Part shown: piece by piece, positions 22,851 to 32,006 of the stretch
Numbering within the stretch: position 1 is the stretch's first letter
Layout of the letters: each line of letters opens with the position of its first letter
DNA from: Roseococcus thiosulfatophilus
Lineage (GTDB): Bacteria > Pseudomonadota > Alphaproteobacteria > Acetobacterales > Acetobacteraceae
DNA length: 64,000 nucleotides
Direction of reading: 5' to 3'
Assembly: GCF_017311575.1 (NCBI RefSeq)
Contig: NZ_JAFFQY010000063.1
Coordinates: 1 to 64,000 of the forward strand
The notes under the pieces: generated by a model
What the model was told of the DNA's origin: nothing
What the model saw: the letters and a program-made list of their open reading frames with translations, nothing else
Database searches by the model: none
Position numbers and translations under genes: made by a program

Positions 22851-24989
22851 ATGTCCCGGAACCAGTTCACGGCCCTCATGGCCCTGGCCGTCGCGGCGCT
22901 GCTGGCGGCGGGTGCCGCGCTCTGGCTCGGCACGCGCCCCGTGATGCCGCTGCCCGCGCCCGCGCCGCTGCAGCCCGAATGGGAGGCTGCGCTGGCGCAG
23001 CTCGACCGCGCTCAGTCCGGCGAGGCCGCGGCCTTGCCCGAACTCCGCCGTCGCCTGCTGGCCCTGGCGGAGTTGCAGGACCGCGCGGGCGAACCGCTGC
23101 GGGTGGAGGCCATGCTGCAGGGCCTCGCCGGCCGCATCGAGGGCACGCTGGCCACGCTGCCCGCCGGCACGCCAACCGCCCCGCTGGAGGCGGCCCTGCC
23201 ATTGGCGGCGCTGGGCATGGGTGCGCTCGGGCTGCTGGCCCTGCTGCTGGCCGCGCGCCGCCGCCCGCCCGCCGAGGCCGGCCCGCCTGCCTGGAGCGAG
23301 AGCCTGCGGGAGGAGGTGCAGGCGGCGTTGGGTTCTGCCCGCCAGGCGCAGGAGGAGGTGGCGCGCGCCACGGCCCGCGCCGGCGACCAGCAGGACCGCC
23401 TGGCGCATCGCGTGCGGCTTCTCTCCGAACGCCTGGAAAACCTGCCGAGCGGCGAGGCCGATCCGCGCCTCGCCTCCCTGCTGGACCGCGTGGAGACGCT
23501 GGGCGCCACGCTCGGACAGCTGGCCGGGCGCGCCGAGGCGGCGCTGGAGCGTGAGGCGCGGGGGCTGGAGCGGCTGGAAGTGGCGGTGGACAATTTGCAT
23601 GCCGCGCCGGTTGCGTCGGCCGATCCCGCGCCCTTCGCCGCGCTGCTGCCCGCCTTCGAGACTGCCGCCGCCGAGTGCCGCGCCACCGCCCCCCTGCTGG
23701 GGGAGCTTGCCTCGCTGGCGCAGCAGGCGATGACGCGCGTGACCGATGAGGCCGTGGTGCGGATCGGCGTGGCGGCGGAGCGCGTCTCCACCGCCGGTCA
23801 GGAAGCCCTGGCCGAGGCGCAATCCGCCCTGGCGGCTGCGGTGGAGCGGGTGTCGGCCCTGACTCCCGCCGAGCCGCCCGCCCTGCCGCTGGAACGGCTG
23901 GAGGCCCTGGCCGCCCGCCTGGAGGAGGGTGCGGCCACGGCGCAGCCCCTGGCCGGCCTGCCGGCCGAGGTGGCCCGCGTCGCGGCCCTGGCGGCCGAGA
24001 TGGATCGCGTGGCCCAGGGGCTGGGCTCGGTCATCCCGGTGGCCGACCTCGCCGCGCAGGTGGACCGCGTCACCGCCGCCGCGATCCATGTGCAGAGCGC
24101 GGCCGAACGGCTGGAAAGCGGGCTTCCCGTGCTGGAGTTGACCACCCAGATCGCGCGCATGGACGCCGCGGCCGGGGCGGTGGAGCAGGCCGCGGGCAAG
24201 ATCCCCGTCGCCGAGATGGCGGGCGAGCTGGACCGGCTGACCACCGTCGTCGCCGCGCAGCTCTCCCAGGTCACGGGCGGCGTCGCGGCGCTGGAGCAGG
24301 GGGCGCGGCAGATGGCGCATGCCCTGCCGCTCGCGGCGCTGGACGCCCAGGTGGCGCGGGTGGAGGCCGTCGCCGTCGCGCTGGAGGAGGGCGCCCAGCA
24401 TTTGGGCGAGGCCCTGCCGCTGGAGAGCCTGGCCAACCACGTCACGCGGCTGGAGGCCCTGGTGGAGGGCGGCGCCCGGCTGGGCGAGACCGCGCAGGAA
24501 CTGGCGGGCGCCGCGGCCGCGGTGCGCGAGGCCGGGGCGGCGCTGGAGACCTCCGCCCGCGCCATGCCCGATGCGCGCGCCGCGCTCGGCCCGATCATCG
24601 CCGAGATCCAGGCCGCATTGCCGGCGCGGGCCGAACCCCTGGCACCCCGTCGCGCGCCCAGCCTGCCGGAGCCGCGCGGGTCCATCGCCGCCTCCCTGGT
24701 GGCCGAGCTCACCCCCCGGCACGCGCCGCTCTCGGGCGCGCTGCGCCGGGTGGGGCAGGTGGAGGCCGAGGTCGCGGAACTGCTCGGCGAGGCCGAGAGC
24801 CTGGCCGAGCAGGCCGTGCAGCGCCCGGGCGAGGCCTGGCCCGCCCCCGTCTCGGACCGGGTGGGCGAGGTGCTGGGCAGCATCCAGTCCACCATTGACC
24901 GCCTGCAGACGGTGGCGACCGCGCTGGCCCTGGCCGCCGATGCGCCCGGACAGGAGCCAAGTCAGAGCGAGACGCGCGGCGCGGCCTGA
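22851..24989 (+). CDS. Membrane-anchored, repeat-rich coiled-coil protein ending the gas vesicle unit
   Basis: A 712-residue protein. Two membrane spans lie at about residues 7-28 and 115-136, with a short helical loop between them, and then about 570 residues that are almost all helical. From about 346 to 552 there are seven degenerate repeats, mostly 26-42 residues. Each begins (I/L)P(V/L)xxL and continues xxVxRVxAxA, for example IPVADLAAQVDRV, IPVAEMAGELDRL and PLAALDAQVARVEA. ATG ATG follows GGAGG; the second is better spaced. Not a recognised Gvp. The repeat length recalls the 33-residue repeats of cyanobacterial GvpC, but no sequence match is claimed. A tether between vesicle and membrane, or a chemoreceptor-like scaffold, are both possible. 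Confidence 0.72.
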   Translation: MSRNQFTALMALAVAALLAAGAALWLGTRPVMPLPAPAPLQPEWEAALAQLDRAQSGEAAALPELRRRLLALAELQDRAGEPLRVEAMLQGLAGRIEGTLATLPAGTPTAPLEAALPLAALGMGALGLLALLLAARRRPPAEAGPPAWSESLREEVQAALGSARQAQEEVARATARAGDQQDRLAHRVRLLSERLENLPSGEADPRLASLLDRVETLGATLGQLAGRAEAALEREARGLERLEVAVDNLHAAPVASADPAPFAALLPAFETAAAECRATAPLLGELASLAQQAMTRVTDEAVVRIGVAAERVSTAGQEALAEAQSALAAAVERVSALTPAEPPALPLERLEALAARLEEGAATAQPLAGLPAEVARVAALAAEMDRVAQGLGSVIPVADLAAQVDRVTAAAIHVQSAAERLESGLPVLELTTQIARMDAAAGAVEQAAGKIPVAEMAGELDRLTTVVAAQLSQVTGGVAALEQGARQMAHALPLAALDAQVARVEAVAVALEEGAQHLGEALPLESLANHVTRLEALVEGGARLGETAQELAGAAAAVREAGAALETSARAMPDARAALGPIIAEIQAALPARAEPLAPRRAPSLPEPRGSIAASLVAELTPRHAPLSGALRRVGQVEAEVAELLGEAESLAEQAVQRPGEAWPAPVSDRVGEVLGSIQSTIDRLQTVATALALAADAPGQEPSQSETRGAA

Positions 24990-25000
24990 GCGCGCCGCGC
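24974..25000. terminator. GC hairpin between convergent genes
   Basis: A 10-bp stem (GCGCGGCGCG / CGCGCCGCGC) spans the stop codon of the repeat protein and the gap before the SelO stop. No T-run follows on either strand, so termination by it alone is uncertain. Confidence 0.4.
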
Positions 25001-25001
25001 C

Positions 25002-26474
25002 TCAGGTGCCGCAGAAGGTCTGATAGACCCGGTCGCTCGGCTCGGGCGGCAGGGCGTAGCGGGCGGGCGGCGCCTCGAAGGGGCGCAGCAGCACGGCCAG
25101 CAGCGCGTCGAAGGGGCCGAGGTCAAGGTCGCGGGTGGCCGCCTCCAGCGCCTCCTCCACCAGATGGTTGCGCGGGATCACCTGTGGGTTGGCGGCGGCC
25201 AGGCGTTCGGCCACGCCGGGTTCGGTGGCGATGCGCGCCCGCCAATCCTTGGCCCAGGGCAGGATGGCGTCGGTGCCGGTGAATTGCGCGGCGAGCGGGG
25301 CGTCATCGCCGGTGGCGGCCTCGGCCAGCGCGCGGAAGCTGTTCGTGAAGTCGGCCCGGCCTGCCTTCATGGCGTCGAGCAGGCCGATGGCCAGCGCGTC
25401 ATCGCCCTCGCGTGGCGTGCCGATGCCGAGCTTGGCCAGCAGCCCCGCCCGGTAATGGCCCTCGAAGCGCGGGCCGAAGGTGCCGATGGCGGATTTCGCC
25501 CAGTCCAGCGCCGCGTCCTCGTTCGCGTCGAAGAGGGGCAGCATGGCCTCGGCCAGCCGGGCCAGGTTCCACTGCATCACCCGCGGCTGGTTGCCATAGG
25601 CGTAGCGGCCGCCATGGTCGATGGAGCTGAACACCGTCTCCGGGTCATAGGCGTCCATGAAGGCGCAGGGGCCGTAGTCTATCGTCTCGCCCGAGATGGT
25701 GGTGTTGTCGGTGTTCATCACGCCATGGATGAAGCCCAGCAGCATCCAGCGCGAAACGAGCGCGGCCTGGCGTTCCAGCACGCCTTCGTAGAGTGCGCGG
25801 TAGGGGTGTTCGGCCTGCGCGGCGTCCGGGTCGTGGCGGGCGATGGCGTGGTCGGCCAGCAGGCGCAGCCCCTCCGCATCGCCGCGCGCGGCGAAGAACT
25901 GGAAACTGCCCACGCGGATGTGGCTGGCGGCGACGCGCGTCAGCACCGCGCCGGGCAGGGGGCCAGGTTCGCGCAGCACCATCTCGCCCGTCAGGGCGGC
26001 CGCCAGCGTGCGCGTGCTGGGCACGCCCAGCGCCGTCATCGCCTCGCTGATGAGGTATTCGCGCAGCACGGGGCCGAGGGCGGCGCGGCCATCGGCGCGG
26101 CGCGAGAAGGGCGTGGGGCCCGAGCCCTTCAGCTGGATGTCGCGGCGGCGTCCCTCGCGGTCCAGCACCTCGCCCAGCAGGATGGCGCGGCCATCGCCCA
26201 GCTGCGGCGTGAAGCCGCCGAACTGGTGGCCGGCATAGACCATGGCAATGGGCTCGGCATCGGCGGGCAGGGCGCTGCCGGCGAAGATGGCGGCACCGGC
26301 GGGCCCGGCCAGGGCCTGCGCGTCCAGCCCCAACTCGGCCGCCAGCGGGGCATTCAGCCGCAGCAGGCGCGGGCCGGCCACGGGCGTGGGCGCCACGCGC
26401 GCGAAAAATCGCTCCGGCAGGCGGGCATAGGAATGGTCGAAGCCGAAGCGGATGTCGCTGAGCGTGTCTGGCAT
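25002..26474 (-). CDS. selO: Protein adenylyltransferase SelO (YdiU family)
   Basis: A 490-residue SelO of family length. The motifs include [40 protein letters not shown] with the ATP-site Lys, [20 protein letters not shown], and [12 protein letters not shown]. The end, VYQTFCGT, puts a Cys third from the C-terminus, the position of selenocysteine in human SelO. These pseudokinases transfer AMP to hydroxyl residues of target proteins under redox control. It stands alone, convergent with the gas vesicle unit and divergent from the sugar kinase. Confidence 0.95.
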   Translation of the reverse strand: MPDTLSDIRFGFDHSYARLPERFFARVAPTPVAGPRLLRLNAPLAAELGLDAQALAGPAGAAIFAGSALPADAEPIAMVYAGHQFGGFTPQLGDGRAILLGEVLDREGRRRDIQLKGSGPTPFSRRADGRAALGPVLREYLISEAMTALGVPSTRTLAAALTGEMVLREPGPLPGAVLTRVAASHIRVGSFQFFAARGDAEGLRLLADHAIARHDPDAAQAEHPYRALYEGVLERQAALVSRWMLLGFIHGVMNTDNTTISGETIDYGPCAFMDAYDPETVFSSIDHGGRYAYGNQPRVMQWNLARLAEAMLPLFDANEDAALDWAKSAIGTFGPRFEGHYRAGLLAKLGIGTPREGDDALAIGLLDAMKAGRADFTNSFRALAEAATGDDAPLAAQFTGTDAILPWAKDWRARIATEPGVAERLAAANPQVIPRNHLVEEALEAATRDLDLGPFDALLAVLLRPFEAPPARYALPPEPSDRVYQTFCGT

Positions 26475-26527
26475 GCGGAAGAGATCGAGCCGCGCGGGTT
26501 CCGCGACAAGGGGCGGCTCGGGCTAGA

Positions 26528-27490
26528 ATGCCTGGCATGACCCAGGCCGAACGCATCCTGACCCTCACGCTCAACCCCTCGGTGGATCTGTCCGCCGAGG
26601 CGGAAACCGTGCGCGCCGTCCGCAAGACCCGCACCTTCCACGAACGCTATGATCCGGGCGGCGGCGGGGTGAATGTCTCGCGCGTGGTGCGGGAACTGGG
26701 CGGGGACACGCTGGCGCTCGTCACGTCGGGCGGCGTGGCGGGGCGCTTCCTGGAGGAGTTGCTGGTGGAGGGCCAGACACCCTACCGGGCGCTCCCCATC
26801 GCCGGCCGCACGCGCATCGCCCAGGTGATCCATGAGATTTCGAGCGGCCTCGAATACCGCTTCATCCCCGAGGGCCCGCTGTTGGCCGAGGCCGAATGGC
26901 AGGCCGCGCTGGACGCGCTGAACGGCGAGGAAGGCGGCTGGGTGGTCCTGAGCGGCAGCCTGGCGCGCGGCGTGCCGGCTGATTTCTTCGGCCGTGCCCT
27001 GCGCCAGGCCAAGGTGGCGGGGCGGCGGGTGGTGCTGGACACCTCCGGCCCCGCGCTGAAGGCGGCGCTGGACGTGGGGGGCGTGCATCTGGTGAAGCCC
27101 AGCCTCGGTGAATTCGAGGCGCTGGTGGGCCGCGAACTGCGCGAAACGCCCGCCCTGGTTGCGGCGGCGAAGGAACTGGCGGCTTCGGGCGCCGCGCGGC
27201 TGGTGGCGGTGACGCTGGGCAGCCGCGGTGCCATCCTGGTCAGCGCCGAAGGGCATTGCTGGCGCCTGCCCGCGCCCGACGTGATGGTGCGCGGCGCCTC
27301 CGGCGCGGGCGACAGCTTCGTGGCGGCCATGACCCTGGCCCTGGCCCGTGGCGAGAGCGTGGAGGAAGCCTTCCTCTGGGGCAGCGCGGCCGGCGGCGCC
27401 ACGGTGGCGGCCGAGGGCACCGCCCATGCGCGCCGCGCCGATGTGGAGGCCATCCATGCGGCGCTGCGCCCGATGCTGAAGGGCGCCTGA
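26528..27490 (+). CDS. PfkB-family sugar kinase (1-phosphofructokinase / Pfk-2-like)
   Basis: A 320-residue ribokinase-fold kinase. It starts ILTLTLNPSVDLSAEAE with YDPGGGGVNVSRVVRELGG, the hexose-phosphate kinase pattern. EYRFIPEGPLL, VLSGSLARGVPADFF, VKPSLGEFEALVGREL follow, and the catalytic anion hole GASGAGDSFVAAM has the Asp base. The pattern resembles 6-phosphofructokinase 2 and tagatose-6-phosphate kinase. The second ATG (26537) is an equally fair start. No phosphotransferase genes are nearby, so a substrate of fructose 6-phosphate is more likely than fructose 1-phosphate. The gene is divergent from selO. Confidence 0.9.
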   Translation: MPGMTQAERILTLTLNPSVDLSAEAETVRAVRKTRTFHERYDPGGGGVNVSRVVRELGGDTLALVTSGGVAGRFLEELLVEGQTPYRALPIAGRTRIAQVIHEISSGLEYRFIPEGPLLAEAEWQAALDALNGEEGGWVVLSGSLARGVPADFFGRALRQAKVAGRRVVLDTSGPALKAALDVGGVHLVKPSLGEFEALVGRELRETPALVAAAKELAASGAARLVAVTLGSRGAILVSAEGHCWRLPAPDVMVRGASGAGDSFVAAMTLALARGESVEEAFLWGSAAGGATVAAEGTAHARRADVEAIHAALRPMLKGA

Positions 27491-27526
27491 GTGCGCGGCC
27501 GATGAGCAGCCGCCCCGGATCAGACG

Positions 27527-27844
27527 TTATACCAGCATCGCCACCAGAAGCGTGGCCGCCAGCCCGGCCATCAGGGGTGCGAAGAGCCCGCCCCGCCAGG
27601 CCAGCACGCCCATGGCCGCGCAGAAGCCCGCCGCCCGCCCCTGCCAGGGAATGAGGGTGAGCGAGCCGGTGGGCGCCACCACCGCCAGCGTCACGAAGGC
27701 CGCCAGCGTGGCCATCGCGACGCTGGCCGCCCAGCGCACGAAGGGGTGGTCGGCCCCGAGCCGCCCCGCCACGAAAAGCCCCGCCCCGCGCATGGCGGCG
27801 CAGGCCGCCACCAGCAGCGCCAAGGCCAGGTCATCGCCCGACAT
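27527..27844 (-). CDS. azlD: AzlD-family branched-chain amino acid exporter subunit
   Basis: A 105-residue membrane protein with four hydrophobic segments and the AzlD block FVRWAASVAMATLAAFV, then GWQGRAAGFC-like and FAPLMAGLAATLLV. The start was chosen inside the end of azlC (14-bp overlap), as commonly found. It works with AzlC to export branched-chain or other amino acids. Confidence 0.85.
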   Translation of the reverse strand: MSGDDLALALLVAACAAMRGAGLFVAGRLGADHPFVRWAASVAMATLAAFVTLAVVAPTGSLTLIPWQGRAAGFCAAMGVLAWRGGLFAPLMAGLAATLLVAMLV

Positions 27845-28505
27845 GGCGGCTCCAGAGGAAGGCCAGCGTGCCGCCGACCAGCCCCGCCCCCAGCAGCGCC
27901 CAGGCGGCGGGCAGCACGAAGGCGAGGGGGGCCGCCGCGACACCCAGGATGGCAGCGCGGCGGACGAAGGGCTGGCCAAGGTCGCTCGCCAGGATCAGGC
28001 CGAAATACAGGGGGTTCACGAAGAGCAGCGCCGCCAGGAACCAGATGTCGAGCAATGGCGCCACCAGATGCCCGACCAGCGTGGACAGCCCCGCCACCGT
28101 CCAGGAGGTGAGGCCGAAGCCCAGGAACCAGGAAAGCCGCCGTTCCACCGGCACGGCGGGCAGGCGGCGCATGGCCATGGCCCAGGGCGTGACGGCGATG
28201 AAGGGCAAGGCGAGGAAGCGCCGCGGCCCACCGCCCAGCCAGGGGGCCAGCGCCACCGCCATCGGCACGAAGCGCGCATTCGCCGCGACGGCGCCCGCCA
28301 CGGCCGGCAGCGCCCCACCCGGCGTGCCGAGTGCGGCCAGCAGCACAAGCTGCCCCGGCATCCCATAGACCAGCAATGACGCGGCAATGGCCCAGCCGGG
28401 CCCGAACCCCGCCGCCTGCACCGCCGCGCCGAAGGCCAGGAAGGTGGCGGCCATGGCCAGGGCGGGCACGCCCAGGGCCTCGCGGCAGGCGGGGCGAAAA
28501 CTCAT
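27831..28505 (-). CDS. azlC: AzlC-family branched-chain amino acid exporter
   Basis: A 224-residue multi-span membrane protein with the AzlC features FGAAVQAAGFGPGWAIAASL, VYGMPGQLVLLAAL, ANARFVPMAVALAPWL, and a C-terminal NPLYFGLILAS stretch. Start at ATG gives MSFRPACREAL; the long upstream extension in this frame has no family match. Paired with azlD. Confidence 0.9.
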   Translation of the reverse strand: MSFRPACREALGVPALAMAATFLAFGAAVQAAGFGPGWAIAASLLVYGMPGQLVLLAALGTPGGALPAVAGAVAANARFVPMAVALAPWLGGGPRRFLALPFIAVTPWAMAMRRLPAVPVERRLSWFLGFGLTSWTVAGLSTLVGHLVAPLLDIWFLAALLFVNPLYFGLILASDLGQPFVRRAAILGVAAAPLAFVLPAAWALLGAGLVGGTLAFLWSRHVGR

Positions 28506-28677
28506 GCAGTCATGTTGGCCCCGCCGATGGGGCGCGTCCATGGCGCGCCATGGTGTTCGGCTGCCATGCTGAGGCATGATGCATCCAGCATGGCCCGCAG
28601 AGGCCGGCGGGGAGGATGCAGCACCCCTTCCGCGCGCTCTGTTCCAGGCTTGAAACAGACACGGAGGAGGAGACAGA

Positions 28678-29673
28678 ATGTTACAATTTTCGCGGCGCGA
28701 TATTCTTCGCGCCCCCGCCCTGGCGGTGCCGCTTCTGGCCGCGCCCGGCATCCTTCGCGCGCAGACGGCCACGCTCAACCGCCCGGCGCGCATCCTGGTG
28801 GGCTTCCCCGCGGGCGGCACGGTGGACTTCACCGCCCGCCAACTGGCCGAGAGGCTGCGCGGCGTCTGGGCGCCCCAGGTCGTCGTCGAGAACCGGGCGG
28901 GCGCCACGGGCCGGCTCGCCATCGAGGAGGCCATGCGCGCCGAGCCCGACGGCGCCACCATCCTGCTGACCCCGGCCAGCATGATCACGATCTACCCGCA
29001 CCTCTATGGCGAGCGGTTGCGCTACAGCCCGCTGCGGGACCTGAGCCCGATCTCGCCCGTGGTGGTCTACCCCTTCGCCATGGCGGTGGGGCCGGGCGCG
29101 CCGGGGGTGACGAACCTCGCGGACTTCCTGGCACTGGCGCGGCAGCGCGGGAGCCTGGCCTATGCCTCGCCGGCCGCCGGATCGGTGCCGCATTTCACGG
29201 GGGTGATGCTGGCGCGGGCGGCGGGAGTGGACCTGAACCACATTCCCTATCGCGGCGCGGCACCCGCCATCACCGACCTGCTGGGCGGCCAGGTGCCGGC
29301 CTCGATCAACGTGATCGGCGACATCGTGCCGCAGATGGAAGGCGGGCGGCTGCGTGTCATCGCGACCACCGCCGCGCGGCGGATTCCCCGCTTCCCCGAC
29401 TTCCAGACCTTCGCGGAACAGGGCTTCCCGGCGCTGACGGCGGATGAATGGTTCGGGGCGTTCCTGCCCGCGCGCGCGCCGCAGGCCGTGGCGACGGCGC
29501 TGAGCGAGGCGTTGCGCACCGCCAATGGCCATGCCGGCTTCCGCGCGGCCCTCGAGCAGCGTGAATTCACGCCGGCCCATGAGGACATGGCGCGCTTCAC
29601 GGCGCGGATTCGCGAGGAGACGGAGAAGTGGGGTCCGGTGGTGGAGGCCTCGGGTTTCAGGCCGGAAGCCTGA
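28678..29673 (+). CDS. TctC/Bug family periplasmic solute-binding protein (third)
   Basis: A 331-residue Bug receptor with a twin-arginine-like signal (SRRDILRAPALAVPLLAA) and the family blocks RILVGFPAGGTVDFTARQLA, VVVENRAGATGRLAIEE and NHIPYRGAAPAITDLLGG. It stands alone and is far diverged from the two at 12-14 kb. It is the Bug gene nearest to the TctBA pair (about 2.3 kb away) but not in an operon with it. A hairpin terminator follows. Confidence 0.92.
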   Translation: MLQFSRRDILRAPALAVPLLAAPGILRAQTATLNRPARILVGFPAGGTVDFTARQLAERLRGVWAPQVVVENRAGATGRLAIEEAMRAEPDGATILLTPASMITIYPHLYGERLRYSPLRDLSPISPVVVYPFAMAVGPGAPGVTNLADFLALARQRGSLAYASPAAGSVPHFTGVMLARAAGVDLNHIPYRGAAPAITDLLGGQVPASINVIGDIVPQMEGGRLRVIATTAARRIPRFPDFQTFAEQGFPALTADEWFGAFLPARAPQAVATALSEALRTANGHAGFRAALEQREFTPAHEDMARFTARIREETEKWGPVVEASGFRPEA

Positions 29674-29687
29674 CTTCGGGCAAACGA

Positions 29688-29717
29688 CCGCGGCGTGATC
29701 GGTGGATCACGCCGCGG
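29688..29717. terminator. Bidirectional hairpin between convergent genes
   Basis: A perfect 13-bp stem (CCGCGGCGTGATC / GATCACGCCGCGG) with a GGTG loop lies between the stops of the TctC gene and the XRE regulator. No clear T-run follows on either strand, but the position fits a shared terminator. Confidence 0.65.
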
Positions 29718-29732
29718 GAAAGGTCACCGCGT

Positions 29733-30278
29733 TCAGCGACGCGGCGTGGAGGCCGGCATGCTGCCGGATTCGCCGGCGGGGAGGCGGGCCAGGCGGTCCG
29801 CCAGATTCAGCACCATTTCGCGGAGCTCACCGCGCTCGATCAGCGCGAAGCTCTGCATGAGGGCGCAGCTCTCGGCGTGGCGCTGGGCGCGCTCGAGCGC
29901 CGGCTCCGCCGCGCCGTCCTGCTCGCCCAAGCCGTCGATCAGGACGGGAAGCGGGGTCTCGAGCAGCGCGGCCAGGCGGACGAGCCGGCCGATGGACAGG
30001 CGGTCCTGGCCCAGCTCGTACTTCTGGACCTGTTGCGCGGTGACGCCGAGGCGTTCGGCGGCCTCACGCCGGGTAACGCCGCGGTGCAGCCGAAGCTGCC
30101 AGAGGCGCTGGCCCAGTTCGATATCGGTCTCATCGGCGCGTCGCGCCCCGCGGGTTGCTTCCGCGGCGGGGCGGCGGGCCCGCTGCACCCGGCCCGGCCC
30201 GGCGGCATTCCGCGGGGCGGGCGCGGTGTTGCGCGAGCCAACCGCGGACGAGGCGCCTGCAGAGATAGGATCGGCCAT
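29733..30278 (-). CDS. XRE-family helix-turn-helix regulator
   Basis: A 181-residue protein. After a disordered, Ala/Arg-rich N-terminus comes a Cro/CI-type HTH at about residues 65-115: LWQLRLHRGVTRREAAERLG, VTAQQVQKYELGQDRLSIGR. A helical C-terminal part follows. The start was chosen for the AGGAG site upstream. Alpha-proteobacterial relatives with a degenerate tail often control stress or developmental genes; no target is seen here. It stands alone. Confidence 0.82.
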   Translation of the reverse strand: MADPISAGASSAVGSRNTAPAPRNAAGPGRVQRARRPAAEATRGARRADETDIELGQRLWQLRLHRGVTRREAAERLGVTAQQVQKYELGQDRLSIGRLVRLAALLETPLPVLIDGLGEQDGAAEPALERAQRHAESCALMQSFALIERGELREMVLNLADRLARLPAGESGSMPASTPRR

Positions 30279-30600
30279 GGTCGTCTCACTCCTGTTCAAG
30301 GAACTTGACGGTGCATCCGACATGATGGTGCGGATGAGGTGGAACACTCTGAACCACCGCCAAGCAACATGAGATCAACCTGCCAGATGCCCAGCGGTTG
30401 CACAACTAGAACGTGCATAATGACAAAAGTTCGATCGCCAGGATTTTGTTTTTAACGAAATTTCGGCTGATGGAGCGTAAATTTTACACGCGGAAGTGAA
30501 TTGACCCCCTGGGCTTTACAACGCGGCACATGACAGCCCGCCAACATGCGCAGCCGTGAACCGCCTGCCCGCGGAAAGATGAACGGCAATCCAGGGTTCG
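30279..30600. other. AT-richer intergenic region, no gene seen
   Basis: About 320 bases between the XRE regulator and the old yellow enzyme hold no convincing coding frame. Base composition drops well below the neighbours at about 30400-30500 (runs such as TTTTGTTTTTAACG), consistent with the promoter region of the XRE gene on the minus strand. No riboswitch or small RNA is recognised. Confidence 0.5.
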
Positions 30601-30626
30601 CCCGGCCGGCATGAAGGCCGGCCGGG
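30601..30626. terminator. Hairpin after the old yellow enzyme gene
   Basis: A 10-bp stem (CCCGGCCGGC / GCCGGCCGGG) with a 6-base loop lies 9 bp beyond the oxidoreductase stop. A short T-run is absent on the minus strand, so efficiency is uncertain. Confidence 0.55.
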
Positions 30627-30635
30627 CCGTTTCTC

Positions 30636-31748
30636 TCAAAGCAGCGGCATCGGCGCGCCGACCGCACGGTTGATCCGCATCGGGCCCATTCCGCCCCAGC
30701 CGCGCTCATATTGCGGCGGAACGGACAGGGCCTCGGTGGCGCCCAGCGCCACGGCCGCGTTCAGCACCCAATAGGGGTCGCGCAGGAAGGCGCGGGCCAG
30801 CAGGATCATGTCGGCCTTGCCCTCGGCGAGCACCGCTTCGGCCTGGGCTGCCTCCGTCAGCAGCCCGACGGCCATGACCGGGATGCCCGCGCCGCGCCGC
30901 ACCGCATCCGCACCCGGCACCTGGTAGCCGGGCCCGAGCGGGATCTGCTGCCCGGCATCCAGCCCGCCGGAGCTGACGTCCACCACATCCACCCCCAGCG
31001 CCTTGAGGTGGCGGGCGAGTTCCACGCTCTCCTCCGTGCTCCAGCCGCCCTCCACCCAATCGGTGTGGGAGATGCGGACGCCCAGCACCACCTCCTCGGG
31101 GATGGCGGCGCGCGTGGCGGCCGCGATGTCCCGCAGCAGCCGCGTGCGGCCCTCGAAATCCCCGCCCCAGCCATCATTGCGCCGGTTCGACAGGGGCGAG
31201 AGGAAGTTGTGCAGCAGGTAGCCATGCGCCGCATGGATCTCGACCAACCGGTAGCCGGCCGACACGGCCCGGCGGGCGGCGGCCACGAAGGCGTCGCGCG
31301 TGGCCAGGATCTCCGTCTCGGTCATGGCGCGGGGCGTCGCGTAGTTGCCGAAGGGAGTGGCGGAGGGGCCCAGCGCCTCCCATCCCGGCACGGCCGGCCC
31401 CGAATCCCAGGCGGGCAGGCGGCTGCCCTTGCGGCCCGAATGCGCCAGTTGGATGGCGGGCACGGAGCCCGCGGCGGCGATGGCGGCGGCGAGCTTCGCG
31501 TGGCCCGGCAGGTGCGCGTCGCTCCAGATGCCCAGGTCGCCGGGGCTGATCCGCCCTTCCGGGGTGACCGCGGCCGCCTCGGTCATCACCATGCCCGGCC
31601 CCGCCACCGCGCGCGAGACGAGGTGGGCCAAGTGCCACTGCGTGGGCAGCCCGTCCTCGGCGCAGCAATACTGGCACATGGGCGACACGCCGATGCGGTT
31701 GCGGAAGGTGACGCCGCGAAGCGTCCAGGGAGAGAAGAGATGGGTCAT
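30636..31748 (-). CDS. NADH:flavin oxidoreductase, old yellow enzyme (YqjM/NamA-like)
   Basis: A 370-residue OYE-family enzyme. RIGVSPMCQYCCAEDGLPTQ contains the Cys typical of the YqjM class, with HLVSRAVAGPGMVMTEAAAV, IQLAHSGRKGS, VEIHAAHGYLLHNFLSPLSN (substrate His pair), and NRRNDGWGG. The C-terminal barrel ends with phosphate-binding ADMILLARAFLRDPYW. It reduces activated alkenes such as enones with NAD(P)H through FMN. It stands alone. Confidence 0.94.
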   Translation of the reverse strand: MTHLFSPWTLRGVTFRNRIGVSPMCQYCCAEDGLPTQWHLAHLVSRAVAGPGMVMTEAAAVTPEGRISPGDLGIWSDAHLPGHAKLAAAIAAAGSVPAIQLAHSGRKGSRLPAWDSGPAVPGWEALGPSATPFGNYATPRAMTETEILATRDAFVAAARRAVSAGYRLVEIHAAHGYLLHNFLSPLSNRRNDGWGGDFEGRTRLLRDIAAATRAAIPEEVVLGVRISHTDWVEGGWSTEESVELARHLKALGVDVVDVSSGGLDAGQQIPLGPGYQVPGADAVRRGAGIPVMAVGLLTEAAQAEAVLAEGKADMILLARAFLRDPYWVLNAAVALGATEALSVPPQYERGWGGMGPMRINRAVGAPMPLL

Positions 31749-32006
31749 GGCGGGAATGATCCATGGAAAGCGATGGCTTGGCAGCCCCCCGGGCGGTTCC
31801 GCCGGCGGGCCGCCGATAAACCAATGGTTCCACGTCGTTTTGAGGCAGGGGCGCCTGCCCGGCCGCCTTACGCGCGCGCAATATTCGAAAAGCTATGCCG
31901 CGTTACGCTTATTAAATGAGTCACCTGGGGCGCGCGCCCCTTGCGCCCAGGCTTGGCGCCTTCGTAGTGTCGCGCGCCTTGCGATAATGATGGGGAGTGC
32001 TTCCGG
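31749..32006. other. Intergenic region, promoter of tctB likely
   Basis: About 258 bases between the divergent oxidoreductase and tctB hold no supported gene. An AT-richer stretch near 31880-31920 may carry promoters; TGGGGAG just before the tctB GTG is its ribosome site. Confidence 0.4.

Noticed and set aside
24974-25000. Strong terminator after the gas vesicle unit
   Set aside because: The stem is strong but no T-run follows, so it is listed only with low confidence.
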